Source of the DNA: Deminuibacter sp966424055
Lineage (GTDB): Bacteria > Bacteroidota > Bacteroidia > Chitinophagales > Chitinophagaceae
NCBI GenBank assembly: GCA_966424055.1
Contig: CBJLMB010000028.1
Location: 1-64,000 of the forward strand
Reading direction: 5' to 3'
DNA length: 64,000 nt
Below the pieces are notes generated by a model, which made no database searches, was not told the DNA's origin, and saw only the letters and a program-made list of their open reading frames with translations. Shown here piece after piece: positions 55,275 through 64,000 of this stretch. The number at the start of each line of letters is the position of its first letter. The first letter of the stretch is position 1. Both the position numbers and the translations under genes were made by a program.

Positions 55275-55546
55275 GTTTTTTAAAGCATTGGCTTTATTCC
55301 TGATATGCAGGAAGTTAGTGGCAGTTTTTATTCCCTGGAAAAATAAATCACTGAACATGTTTTTTATTTTTTTAATGTTCCATCGTTTAAATGTTAACTT
55401 TTGAATAATATTTAACTTATTTTTACCCGCCCTTAACTGCTTAGCTAGTATAGACACTCCCCTGCACCGTCTTGCTAAACGAGAAAACAGAAAGCCTTTC
55501 TCTCAAAAGAAAGGGATCAAATGCACAGAAGTCAATTGAATTGAAC

Positions 55547-55861
55547 ATGAGAAAACTTGTAAAAGCCTTTTTTACACTGTATCCCATTGCTGCAATCCGG
55601 CAAAATCCACCATGGAGTAACCAGGGATCCCCGCAACTTATTTCAGCAGCCTTACCAGCGCTGCATTTTACTCAAACAATAAAGGCAAGGAGAAGATAGT
55701 TACAGCAGGCTGTACAATGCTTCACCGCTGCGGGTAAAACCGTGGCCAGCTATTGCTTTGGTATCAATGCCGCAGGCATACATGCCCTGCGGCCAGGCAT
55801 TGTTATGCCCTAAGCTGAAAACAGGTAAACACTCATTCAATTTTTTAATAAATCAAACAAC
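55547..55861 (+). repeat. Leader modules of susC3 with a short ORF starting like SusC
   Basis: A short frame at 55547-55699 (50 residues) starts AACATGAGAAAACTTG, identical over 16 bases to the true susC3 start at 55862. About 157 bases later, the segment 55717-55765 (CACCGCTGCGGG, then CCAGCTATTGC, then TGCCGCAGGCATAC) resembles unit 3 of the susC4 leader. So two diverged modules of about 158 bases precede susC3. No coding function is shown. Confidence 0.5.
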
Positions 55862-58800
55862 ATGAGAAAACTTGGATTATTATTCCCGGTACTGCTGCTA
55901 TGTATCCTGACAGCTACCGGGCAAAACCGCACCGTTACCGGGAAAGTGGTAGATGAAAACGGCCTGCCTGTGGCAGGCGCCTCCGTACAAATCAAAGGAG
56001 GCAAAAAAGGTGTTTCTGCAGATGCAGAAGGAAATTTTAAGATCAATGCCGCTACAGGCGATGTATTGCTTATATCTGCAATCAATTTTACCCCGCGCGA
56101 AATAGCTGCAGACAGTGATAACCTGCCTGTAACCCTGAAGAAATCTGAACGTATGATTGATGAAGTAGTGGTGACCGCATTGGGTATATCCCGCCAGAAA
56201 AAAGCGTTGGGATATGCCATACAGGAAGTAAAAGGGAGCGAGCTTACGCAAAGCAATGAATCGAATGTGCTTAACTCGCTGTCTGGTAAAGTAGCAGGTG
56301 CGCAAATTACCAGTGCAAGCGGCGCTGTAGGTGCAGGATCGCGCATTGTATTGAGAGGGAATAATTCATTCGGCGATAACCAGCCTCTGTTTGTAGTAGA
56401 CGGCGTACCCATCAGCAACAATGCTACTTCTGTTGGAGCCAGCGGCTCTGTGGATTATGGCAGCGGTATCAACGATATTGATCCTAACAATATCGCATCC
56501 ATTTCAGTGTTGAAAGGCGCGAATGCTGCTGCATTGTACGGGTCACGCGCTGCCAATGGTGTAATTCTCATCACTACAAAAAATGGTAAAACAGGGAACA
56601 AGGGTATCGGTGTTTCTTATACCGGTGGTTTTTCTTTTGAAAAACAATACATCCTGCCCCGTTATCAAAACCAGTACGGACAAGGATGGTATGGCGATGA
56701 ATATTACTGGAAGCAATACCAGCAGGGTAACCTGAACCTGGAAGATATTGGCGTTGACCCATCCCTGCACCCGCAAAACTACCAGGAATGGGCACAGCAG
56801 ATCGGCTTTGCTTACAAAGATGGCCTGGGCAATGGTGTAAATGATGGTGTGGATGAAAGCTGGGGACCCAGGCTGAATAACGGGTTAAAGCTGCCACAGT
56901 ACAATAGCCCCGTAGATGCCAATGGTAACAGGCTGGCTACACCCTGGATAGCTCACCCGAACAATGTGCGGGACTTCTTTCAAACAGGTTATTCAATTGA
57001 CAACGCTGTTGCGCTGACATCTAATACTGATAAGGGCAATACACGCTTGTCTTTGAGCCAGCAAAAACAGGTAGGTACTATTCCCAATACCGATCAGAAA
57101 CGGTATACCGTTCAGCTGAATACATCGCAGAACCTGACCGATAAGCTGCATGCCGATGCGATGATCAATTATGTAAGAACAGATAATAATAACCTCATCG
57201 GCCAGGGATACAATGAATATAACCCGATGGAAGCACTCAGCTGGTTTGGCCGCCAGGTAGACATGAGTGATCTGAAAGCAAACTACAATAAAGAGTTTGC
57301 CAATGGATTACCCTATAACTGGAACAGTAACTACCACGACAACCCGTATTTTACGGTTTATAAAAACCTGAATTCCCGTAATAAAGACAGGGTGTTCGGC
57401 TATTTCAGCCTTTCTTACAAATTCGATAAATGGGCCAACCTGATGGTTCGTGTGGGAGATGACTGGTCTAATGAGTTCAGAAAAGAATTAACTGCCAATA
57501 AATCCAATTCCACATTGGTAAGTGCGGCAAACGGCTTATGGGGTGGTGGTAGATTCAGGCAGTACCAGTATGCACTGAATGAGTTGAATGCAGATCTGAT
57601 CGTTACCGGCTCCGGCAAACTGGGCAGGGATTTTTCACTGAACTATACAGCCGGTGGCAACTACCGCGATAATAAACAACGCAATTCAACCCTGGGTGCA
57701 GATAAACTTACTGTACCTGATTTGTTCACCATTAGTAATGCCAAAGGACAGCCGGTAACGGGTATGTATTCATCGCACCTGCGTACCAATAGTATTTACG
57801 GACAGGCATCGCTGGGGTATAAAAACTGGTTATACCTGGATGCCACAGCCAGGAACGACTGGAGCTCTACATTGCCCCAGCGTAACTGGTCATTCTTCTA
57901 TCCTTCAGTAAGCCTGAGCTGGATATTCACTGATGCACTCAACATAAGCTCATCTGTACTCAACTATGGTAAACTGAGAACCAGCTGGGCAAAAGTAGGC
58001 AGCGGTGGTACCACACCTTACCAGCTTATTGCCGATTATATTGCGAATACCGCCAGCTTCAATGGTGTTACGCTTTATTCACTGGCCAGTACATTGCCCG
58101 CTGCCAACCTGAAACCTGAAGCTACCAAGAGCACTGAAATAGGGTTAGACCTGCAATTCCTGAAAGGGCGTATTGCGCTTGATGCAACTTATTACAACAA
58201 GATAACCAACAACCAGATCATGGCGGTGAACATCTCCAATGCAACAGGCTTCAGCAAGCTGAACCTGAATGCCGGCGAGATACAAAACAAAGGTGTGGAG
58301 ATACAGCTGAATGCCGGTATCCTGCGCTCTGACAAAGGCCTGAACTGGGATATCACTGTTAACTGGGCAAAAAATAAAAATACCGTTAACAAACTGTATA
58401 CTGATCCGGTAACACACCAGGAGCTTACTTCTTTCAACATCACTTCTGCATGGAGCACCACGGTTGATGCTATTCCCGGTAAAGCATATGGTGTGATCAG
58501 GGGTACTGCTTTTGCACGCGATGCAAATGGAGCAGTGATCGTGGGTGATGATGGCCTGCCCACATTTACCAGCACACCCAAAGAACTGGGTAATATCACA
58601 CCCGACTGGACAGGCGGTGTAAGCAACAATTTTTCTTACCGCAATTTCCGGCTGGGCTTCCTGGTGGATGTTCGCAAAGGCGGCGATGTGTTCAGTGTAA
58701 CTGACTGGTTTGGCTCTTATACCGGTATCCTGAAATACACAGCCGAAAACGGCATCCGCGAAAATGGTGTGGTTGTAGGTAAAGATGTGCTACAGAACGA

Positions 58801-59158
58801 GAAAGTAGTGACTGCAGATGGTAAACCCAACGATGTGCGTGTAGGCGCAATGGATTATTATCACAGCCTGTATGGTGGCCGCGAAACATCCATTATCGAT
58901 GGAAGTTTTATCAAACTGAGGCAGATTGAGTTAGGATATACTTTTCCTGTCAGGTTCATCAATCGGGTTGGCTGGTTAAAAGGCCTGGGTGTATCTGTAT
59001 TCGCACACAATGTGGCTTTGCTGTATACCGATAAAAGCAATAAGGCACATATCGACCCCGAAACAGCATTCGGTGTAGATAATGCAGGCCTGGGTATAGA
59101 ACAATACCAGATCCCCTCTAACCGCAGCATTGGTATAAAACTGAATGCGAATTTTTAA
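55862..59158 (+). CDS. SusC/RagA family TonB-dependent outer-membrane transporter (susC3)
   Basis: A 1098-residue TonB-dependent transporter. Signal peptide MRKLGLLFPVLLLCILTATG, carboxypeptidase-regulatory-like domain (RTVTGKVVDENGLPVAGASV), region DEVVVTALGISRQKKALGYA, plug (LRGNNSFGDNQPLFVVDGVPI, then ISVLKGANAAALYGSRAANG) and a beta-barrel ending RSIGIKLNANF. The plug has the canonical LYGSRAANGVILITTK-type end, unlike the LYGI variants of susC1 and susC2, so it belongs to another subgroup. No STN domain. susD3 starts 40 bases later. Substrate unknown. Confidence 0.94.
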   Translation: MRKLGLLFPVLLLCILTATGQNRTVTGKVVDENGLPVAGASVQIKGGKKGVSADAEGNFKINAATGDVLLISAINFTPREIAADSDNLPVTLKKSERMIDEVVVTALGISRQKKALGYAIQEVKGSELTQSNESNVLNSLSGKVAGAQITSASGAVGAGSRIVLRGNNSFGDNQPLFVVDGVPISNNATSVGASGSVDYGSGINDIDPNNIASISVLKGANAAALYGSRAANGVILITTKNGKTGNKGIGVSYTGGFSFEKQYILPRYQNQYGQGWYGDEYYWKQYQQGNLNLEDIGVDPSLHPQNYQEWAQQIGFAYKDGLGNGVNDGVDESWGPRLNNGLKLPQYNSPVDANGNRLATPWIAHPNNVRDFFQTGYSIDNAVALTSNTDKGNTRLSLSQQKQVGTIPNTDQKRYTVQLNTSQNLTDKLHADAMINYVRTDNNNLIGQGYNEYNPMEALSWFGRQVDMSDLKANYNKEFANGLPYNWNSNYHDNPYFTVYKNLNSRNKDRVFGYFSLSYKFDKWANLMVRVGDDWSNEFRKELTANKSNSTLVSAANGLWGGGRFRQYQYALNELNADLIVTGSGKLGRDFSLNYTAGGNYRDNKQRNSTLGADKLTVPDLFTISNAKGQPVTGMYSSHLRTNSIYGQASLGYKNWLYLDATARNDWSSTLPQRNWSFFYPSVSLSWIFTDALNISSSVLNYGKLRTSWAKVGSGGTTPYQLIADYIANTASFNGVTLYSLASTLPAANLKPEATKSTEIGLDLQFLKGRIALDATYYNKITNNQIMAVNISNATGFSKLNLNAGEIQNKGVEIQLNAGILRSDKGLNWDITVNWAKNKNTVNKLYTDPVTHQELTSFNITSAWSTTVDAIPGKAYGVIRGTAFARDANGAVIVGDDGLPTFTSTPKELGNITPDWTGGVSNNFSYRNFRLGFLVDVRKGGDVFSVTDWFGSYTGILKYTAENGIRENGVVVGKDVLQNEKVVTADGKPNDVRVGAMDYYHSLYGGRETSIIDGSFIKLRQIELGYTFPVRFINRVGWLKGLGVSVFAHNVALLYTDKSNKAHIDPETAFGVDNAGLGIEQYQIPSNRSIGIKLNANF

Positions 59159-59198
59159 ACCCTTGCAGAGATTACTGAATTGTAAAAACGCATTGTTC

Positions 59199-60659
59199 AT
59201 GAAACAACAACTCATAAATATAATTGCCGCAGCAGTGCTGATCACTGCCGGCCAGTCCTGCACCAAAAGTTTCCAGGACATTAATACTGATCCCAACAAC
59301 CCGATAAAAGCCCCAACCACCAATGTGCTGGGTTATGTGATTGAAGATTTCGGTGCACACTTGTATGATGCCTGGGGCGATATGAACGAGCCGGAAACCT
59401 ATAGCGGCCACCTGGGAAAAATACAGTATATCGATGAAGCACGCTATGTATTCAGGCCCGGTACGGTAAGCAATAACTGGACATACTATTACCGCGATCT
59501 GAAAAACCTGCAGGCAGTAATCAATGAAGCGGCAACTGACAATGCAACCAATATGCAGGCAGCGGCGCTCACTTTCCAGGTATTTATTTTTCAGAAAGCA
59601 ACCGATACCTGGCGCGATATTCCTTATAGTGATGCGATCAAAGGCGATTCGGGTGTGCTAACACCCAAATATGATAAACAGGAAACGATTTATCCTGACC
59701 TGCTCCGGCGCCTGAAAACCGCGGCAGACCTGTTTACCAAAAGCAGCATAGACAAGCTGGGTGAAGGCGACCTGATCTATAATGGCGATATAAAAAAATG
59801 GCAGAAGCTGTGTAATTCCCTGCGTTTGCGGGTGGCCATGCGCATTTCGGGTGTCAATGCATCACTGGCACAATCTACCGTGGAAGAAGTGCTGGGCAAC
59901 CCCGCCAAATATCCCGTATTTACCAGCAACGATGACAATGCCTTTCTGGTATGGCCGGGTACCGACCCCTATGTTGAGCCATGGAACAGCGATTACCAGG
60001 GCAGGGATGATCATGCAGTGGGAGCCCCGCTGGTAAATCAGCTGAAAGCCTTTAACGACCCCAGGCTGCCGGTATATGCACAGCCTGCACCCAGCGATGG
60101 TGCATACAGGGGCGTAGAGGTCGGTCCTCCTGGCCAGGTATCCATCAGCCAGTATTCAAGAATTGGTAAAATATTCCGTGAAAATGCCGCAGGCTTTACA
60201 CCTTATATGCGCTATGCAGAAGTAATGCTGCTTACCGCAGAGGCTGCTGCCAAAGGATGGAACACCAATGGGGTTACAGCACAGGCCGCTTATGAAGGCG
60301 GTATCAAAGCCTCTATGGGCGAAAACGGTATTACGGATGAAGCGGCTATAAACAGTTACCTGCAGCAGGGCGGCGTAAAATGGACAGGTGATGTAAAACA
60401 GGTATACCTGCAAAAATGGATCGCCTTGTTTAAAGATGGGCATGAAGCCTGGGCTGAATCAAGAAGAACGGATGTGCCGCTGCTGCCCGCAGCAAGAGGT
60501 TCCTCTTATGCTGGCCATAACAGGGCGCCTTTCCGTTATCCGTATCCGCAGCAGGAAAGCACATTGAATGGTGCCAATAGCGGCCCGTTTGTGGCACAGG
60601 TGAAAGATAATTTCTGGGGTCAGCAAATGTGGTGGGATACCAGAACCGGTGTCCAATAG
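59199..60659 (+). CDS. SusD/RagB family lipoprotein, SusD-like_2 type (susD3)
   Basis: A 486-residue surface lipoprotein with lipobox AGQSC (Cys21). The ATG at 59199 is chosen because the longer frame would overlap susC3 and lack a proper signal peptide start. Typical features are FQDINTDPNNPIKAPTTNVL, DTWRDIPYSDAIKG, and the C-terminal block YLQKWIALFKDGHEAWAESRRTDVP followed by FRYPYPQQE, cited in parts; it ends QQMWWDTRTGVQ. Longer than susD1 and susD2. It pairs with susC3 and is followed by a terminator. Confidence 0.92.
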   Translation: MKQQLINIIAAAVLITAGQSCTKSFQDINTDPNNPIKAPTTNVLGYVIEDFGAHLYDAWGDMNEPETYSGHLGKIQYIDEARYVFRPGTVSNNWTYYYRDLKNLQAVINEAATDNATNMQAAALTFQVFIFQKATDTWRDIPYSDAIKGDSGVLTPKYDKQETIYPDLLRRLKTAADLFTKSSIDKLGEGDLIYNGDIKKWQKLCNSLRLRVAMRISGVNASLAQSTVEEVLGNPAKYPVFTSNDDNAFLVWPGTDPYVEPWNSDYQGRDDHAVGAPLVNQLKAFNDPRLPVYAQPAPSDGAYRGVEVGPPGQVSISQYSRIGKIFRENAAGFTPYMRYAEVMLLTAEAAAKGWNTNGVTAQAAYEGGIKASMGENGITDEAAINSYLQQGGVKWTGDVKQVYLQKWIALFKDGHEAWAESRRTDVPLLPAARGSSYAGHNRAPFRYPYPQQESTLNGANSGPFVAQVKDNFWGQQMWWDTRTGVQ

Positions 60660-60687
60660 TTCTGGTACTGGTTTTTAATCCTTTAAA

Positions 60688-60721
60688 ATAAAAAAGCCGT
60701 CTGCTTGAGACGGTTTTTTTA
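60688..60721 (+). terminator. Intrinsic terminator after susD3
   Basis: Core stem CCGTCT / AGACGG with loop GCTTG, extended by A-T pairs and a run of seven T; 29 bases after the susD3 stop. Confidence 0.9.
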
Positions 60722-61048
60722 TTTAAGTTATCCGTTACACGATCTCCGGTATAATAAAGGGTTGCCTGAGTAAAAGGAAAATCGTTCACCAAGTAAAACG
60801 CCGGGTAAAATATAAAAAGAAGTATAATATTTTATAATATATATTTATATTTGTCAGATCATAATTAAACATAAATATAAGTGGGATGTATTATAGTTTA
60901 TTTGAAATTTTATAAAAAAAATGATTGTTTATAATTTTTAAATTCATATTTCAAATAAACTAATGTGTTAATTTAAAAAAGTTTATTTTTAAAAAATTAA
61001 CATTTTATTTTTAATTCCCTTATTTTTATCGCGAAAACTTTAATGCAC
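60722..61048 (+). other. A/T-rich promoter region of susC4
   Basis: About 330 very A/T-rich bases, strongly so from 60820 to 61020, without a gene. It contains the promoter core TATATTTG (60846-60853) and several A/T tracts. Low G+C here contrasts with the flanking genes. Confidence 0.5.
60846..60853 (+). promoter_or_regulatory. Candidate -7 promoter element TATATTTG (susC4)
   Basis: Exact match to TAnnTTTG within the A/T-rich region. No good -33 TTTG is seen. If used, the susC4 leader is about 670 bases and includes all three 161-bp modules. Confidence 0.4.
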
Positions 61049-61531
61049 ATGAGAATTTTATTTAATCAGTACCACTACGGGTACGCATATACCCGTATTG
61101 CCTTATCCGCCATGGATGGCTATTCCCCGCCCGGTCACCTCGAACCCACCGTATACCAGATTTGACCAAAACTGCCTGACAGGGGCAAGCTGAAAAGCAT
61201 ATAACGCACATGAGAAATGTATGTAACCAGCCGCGCTGCAGAAATTCCTATGTCCTTTTTTTATCCTTTCATTTCTTCCGCAACGCACACCTGTTTGGCT
61301 AAAACAATTTAGTGAACTGTCTGAACAAGAAGGCTAAGACAGTTTTACCTGGACAACTAAAATAATGCGCATGAGAAATTTATTTAACCGGCACCGCTGC
61401 AGGGATTCCCATATCCAGTTATTCCCTTTTTCTGCTGCCGATGGCGTACAAGCGGTTAGCTAAATCAATTCAGTAGCCTGCTTTTCTATTGAACAAAGCG
61501 GGCTGTTCCTACTACAACTAAAATAATGCAC
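61049..61531 (+). repeat. Three 161-bp leader modules with mini-ORFs before susC4
   Basis: Units start at ATG 61049, 61210 and 61371, and the next period lands on the susC4 ATG at 61532, an exact 161-base spacing. Each start has the context GC(A/G)CATGAGAA. The mini-ORFs are 61049-61165 (38 residues, MRILFNQYHYGY...), 61210-61302 (30 residues, MRNVCNQPRCRNS...) and 61371-61463 (30 residues, MRNLFNRHRCRDS...). The last two are clearly related. The spacer before unit 3 and the spacer before susC4 also align (ACAACTAAAATAATGC). Whether the peptides are made is unknown. Confidence 0.8.
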
Positions 61532-64000
61532 ATGAGAAAAATTGTATCATTGATTACAATGGCGGTGCTATGCTGCACACTGGCCATTGCCCAGCCCAGG
61601 CCGGTTTCCGGGAAAATCACTGCGGCCGACGGCTCCCCGGTTGAGGGGGCCACTGTTACACTTAAAGGCGCTAAATACGGCACTACCACAGATGCCGCCG
61701 GTAATTTTATCCTCCATGCAAAACCGGGGGATGTGTTAATCATCAGCGCACTCAATTTCAAAATGCAGCAGGTACTGGTGCCCAAAGGTGCCCTGCCCGC
61801 CATTCAGCTGGAAGGTACCCAGGGACTGATTGACGAGGTGATCGTTACGGCCGGCGGTATCAAAGCCAGGCGAAAAGAGCTGGGCACTGCCAATACCGTG
61901 ATCAAGGCAGCCACTTTAACTGCAGGCAAGGCCGTGAATGTTGCCGGCGGTTTACAGGGCAAGGTTGCCGGTTTCCAGATTGACGGAACAGGCAGCGGTG
62001 TAAACCCCAGTTACAGACTGATATTGAGAGGACAACGTTCTTTAACCGGTAACAACCAGGCGCTCATTGTACTGGACAATGTAATTGTACCCAATTTTAT
62101 GCTGAGCAACCTGAACCCGGAAGATGTTGAAGAAATGGTCGTGCTGAACGGATCGGGTGCCGCAGCTTTATACGGCTCACAGGCTTCTAATGGTGCGGTG
62201 ATCGTTACAACAAAAAAAGGCAGAAGAGGTGTAACACAGGTAACAGTATCAAATACCACCACTGTTGAATCAGTTGCTTTTTTTCCGAAAATACAGAAGC
62301 AGTTCGGTGCGGGCGGTACATCCTATGGGCTGGATGCCAACGGTAAACCCACATTCAATTACCTGGAAAACCAATCGTACGGCCCTGCCTTTGATGGTGT
62401 GAAAAGGCCATTGGGTGCACCGCTGGAAGATGGCAGCCAGGATTCTGCCTATTATGCTTACAACGACGGGCATTTTAAATTCTGGCAGAAGGGTATTACC
62501 AACCAGACAGATTTTTCACTGTCCAATGGCGATGACCGTTCTACTTTTTATTTATCGGGACAGTATTCTACTGTAACAGGCACTACGCCTGGCGACAAAT
62601 ACAACCGCACCACCTTGCGCGCCAATGGTACCCGCCGAATTGGCAATACCATCAATGTCACATATAATACAGCTTATACGCAAAACAGGTATGATATCAC
62701 TACGCAAACAGCCAGCATGTATACGAATATGCTGAACATGCCATCGAATGTGGATATCACGAAATATAAAAACTGGCGTACAGATAAATTTGCCAATCCC
62801 AACGGGTACTATAACCCCTGGTACCTGAACCCGTATTTTTCAGCAGACAACTACCGCTCAAAACAACGCAATGATTATTTCACCGGCAATGTGGAGATAA
62901 GGTTTAGTCCGGCCGCAGGGCTCGATTTGATCGCGCGCCAGGGTATCACAACCAGGAATTATTCCAACAAGAATACCGTAGGCGCATTTACCTATACCGA
63001 TTATGCAAAACATACCGACCAAAGTTCAAAATCGGATATCGCTGCGCAGGTAAATGATCAAAGCAATTATGTTACCCAGCTGCTGAGTGATCTGCTGGTG
63101 CAGTACAATAAATCTGCCGGTGATTTCAGCTTTAAAGGTATTGCAGGCGGCCAGTGGACGCAGAATGAAGCAAAATACCTGGGTGTTACAGCGAATGGGC
63201 TGGTTATTCCCGGTTTGTATAATGTAAGCAATGGCGTTGGTACACCAAGTGTGAGTGAATCGAATTACAAAACCCGCCAGATGGGTGTGTATGGTGATTT
63301 GCGTATCGGGTATAAAAATTACCTGTTCCTGCATGGAACAGGACGTAACGACTGGGTTTCTATCCTGGCGCCGGGCAACCGTTCTTTCTTCTATCCCTCT
63401 GTTGACCTCTCTTTTATTGCCAGTGATGCGCTGGATGTGATTAAACAGAGCAAAACCATCAGCTATTTAAAACTAAGGGGCGGCTGGTCAAAAGTAGGGC
63501 AGGTGAACCTGGGCTCCAGCTCAGATTTTGGTGCCTATTACCTTGCGCCTACAGTAAATACGGCAAGCGGGTTCCCTTATGGCAGCCTGGCGGGTTACAC
63601 CATTGGCAATACCCTGGTGTCGAACAGCCTGAAACCGGAAATAACCAAAGGTTTTGAAGCAGGCTTCGATCTTAACCTGTTCAAAGACCGTGTTACTTCA
63701 ACCGTTACCTGGTTCAGTACCAAAACCGATAACCAGACGGTTACTTCAAAAGTATCTAACAGCACTGGTTTTACTGACCTGCGTACCAATGCAGGCCAAA
63801 CACAGAGCCGTGGCCTGGAAGCTACTTTGCATGTAACACCGCTGCAAACACGCGACTGGACAGTGACCGTTGGCGGCAACTATACTTACCTGGATAATAA
63901 AGTGAATTTTATTTCTGCAGCATTGCCCAGTTTATCACTGGCAACTTCCGGTATCGGCGGTTCGTATGCAGTGCCGGGGCAGGCCTTCCCGGTAATTATG
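61532..64000 (+). CDS. SusC/RagA family TonB-dependent transporter (susC4), cut off by the window end
   Basis: A partial gene: 823 codons are open from 61532 to the last base, with no stop. The translation starts MRKIVSLITMAVLCCTLAIA (signal peptide), then a carboxypeptidase-regulatory-like domain (PVSGKITAADGSPVEGATVT), region IDEVIVTAGGIKARRKELG, and a plug (LRGQRSLTGNNQALIVLDN, then VLNGSGAAALYGSQASNGAV). The remainder is beta-barrel sequence with ELxP-type and Asn-rich turns. The C-terminal third of the protein is missing. It is preceded by the 161-bp module array. A SusD partner is expected beyond the window. Confidence 0.93.
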   Translation, partial: MRKIVSLITMAVLCCTLAIAQPRPVSGKITAADGSPVEGATVTLKGAKYGTTTDAAGNFILHAKPGDVLIISALNFKMQQVLVPKGALPAIQLEGTQGLIDEVIVTAGGIKARRKELGTANTVIKAATLTAGKAVNVAGGLQGKVAGFQIDGTGSGVNPSYRLILRGQRSLTGNNQALIVLDNVIVPNFMLSNLNPEDVEEMVVLNGSGAAALYGSQASNGAVIVTTKKGRRGVTQVTVSNTTTVESVAFFPKIQKQFGAGGTSYGLDANGKPTFNYLENQSYGPAFDGVKRPLGAPLEDGSQDSAYYAYNDGHFKFWQKGITNQTDFSLSNGDDRSTFYLSGQYSTVTGTTPGDKYNRTTLRANGTRRIGNTINVTYNTAYTQNRYDITTQTASMYTNMLNMPSNVDITKYKNWRTDKFANPNGYYNPWYLNPYFSADNYRSKQRNDYFTGNVEIRFSPAAGLDLIARQGITTRNYSNKNTVGAFTYTDYAKHTDQSSKSDIAAQVNDQSNYVTQLLSDLLVQYNKSAGDFSFKGIAGGQWTQNEAKYLGVTANGLVIPGLYNVSNGVGTPSVSESNYKTRQMGVYGDLRIGYKNYLFLHGTGRNDWVSILAPGNRSFFYPSVDLSFIASDALDVIKQSKTISYLKLRGGWSKVGQVNLGSSSDFGAYYLAPTVNTASGFPYGSLAGYTIGNTLVSNSLKPEITKGFEAGFDLNLFKDRVTSTVTWFSTKTDNQTVTSKVSNSTGFTDLRTNAGQTQSRGLEATLHVTPLQTRDWTVTVGGNYTYLDNKVNFISAALPSLSLATSGIGGSYAVPGQAFPVIM

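Overview
The window looks like chromosome of a Bacteroidota bacterium, most likely a member of the Chitinophagaceae or a near relative. The reasons are four SusC/RagA-type and three SusD/RagB-type outer-membrane genes, several Bacteroidota-type promoter cores (TAnnTTTG), many secreted lipoproteins with no visible Shine-Dalgarno sequence, and short palindromic and A/T-rich repeats between genes. No rRNA, tRNA, CRISPR array, prophage or intact transposase was found. The taxonomic call is inference from gene content.

Layout. 0.2-6.6 kb: a small exported protein, then a TolC / RND pump / periplasmic adaptor efflux operon. 6.7-9.7 kb: ElaA-like acetyltransferase, RarA, and a PadR regulator with a membrane partner. 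9.8-13.7 kb: a membrane protein and a three-gene cluster (ATP-grasp, alpha-E, transglutaminase-like). 14-20 kb: AspRS, a deoxyribonucleotidase divergent from a DeoR regulator, and two tandem MFS transporters. 20-23.4 kb: a lipoprotein, a macro-domain protein, a 123-bp tandem repeat, and a MarR-GNAT-GNAT operon. 23.4-28.2 kb: an SPFH protein, a YgiC-like ATP-grasp ligase, a short YgiB-like lipoprotein and other small envelope proteins. 28.3-44.6 kb, all on the minus strand: FAD oxidoreductase, a giant alpha-2-macroglobulin with an inserted TonB-plug-like segment, SucD, an MlaF-like ATPase, GuaB, DprA, a PorE-like OmpA protein, QueE and FolD. 45-64 kb: an all-plus-strand array susC1-susD1, susC2-susD2, susC3-susD3 and a fourth susC that runs off the window end.

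The SusCD array has no local glycoside hydrolase, peptidase, ECF sigma or anti-sigma gene, so its substrates cannot be read from context. Each pair sits behind a long non-coding leader (about 0.3-0.7 kb) and ends in a clear intrinsic terminator, so the pairs look like separate transcription units. The most unusual structure is in the leader of the fourth susC. Three diverged modules repeat with an exact 161-bp period, each starts with ATGAGAA and a short reading frame, and the fourth period lands on the susC start codon. A related module occurs in the susC3 leader.

Several start codons were moved downstream of the longest open frame where a signal peptide, lipobox or domain start pointed to a later ATG; the entries give the reason. 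Promoters, operators and functions of hypothetical genes are inference from sequence reading alone.
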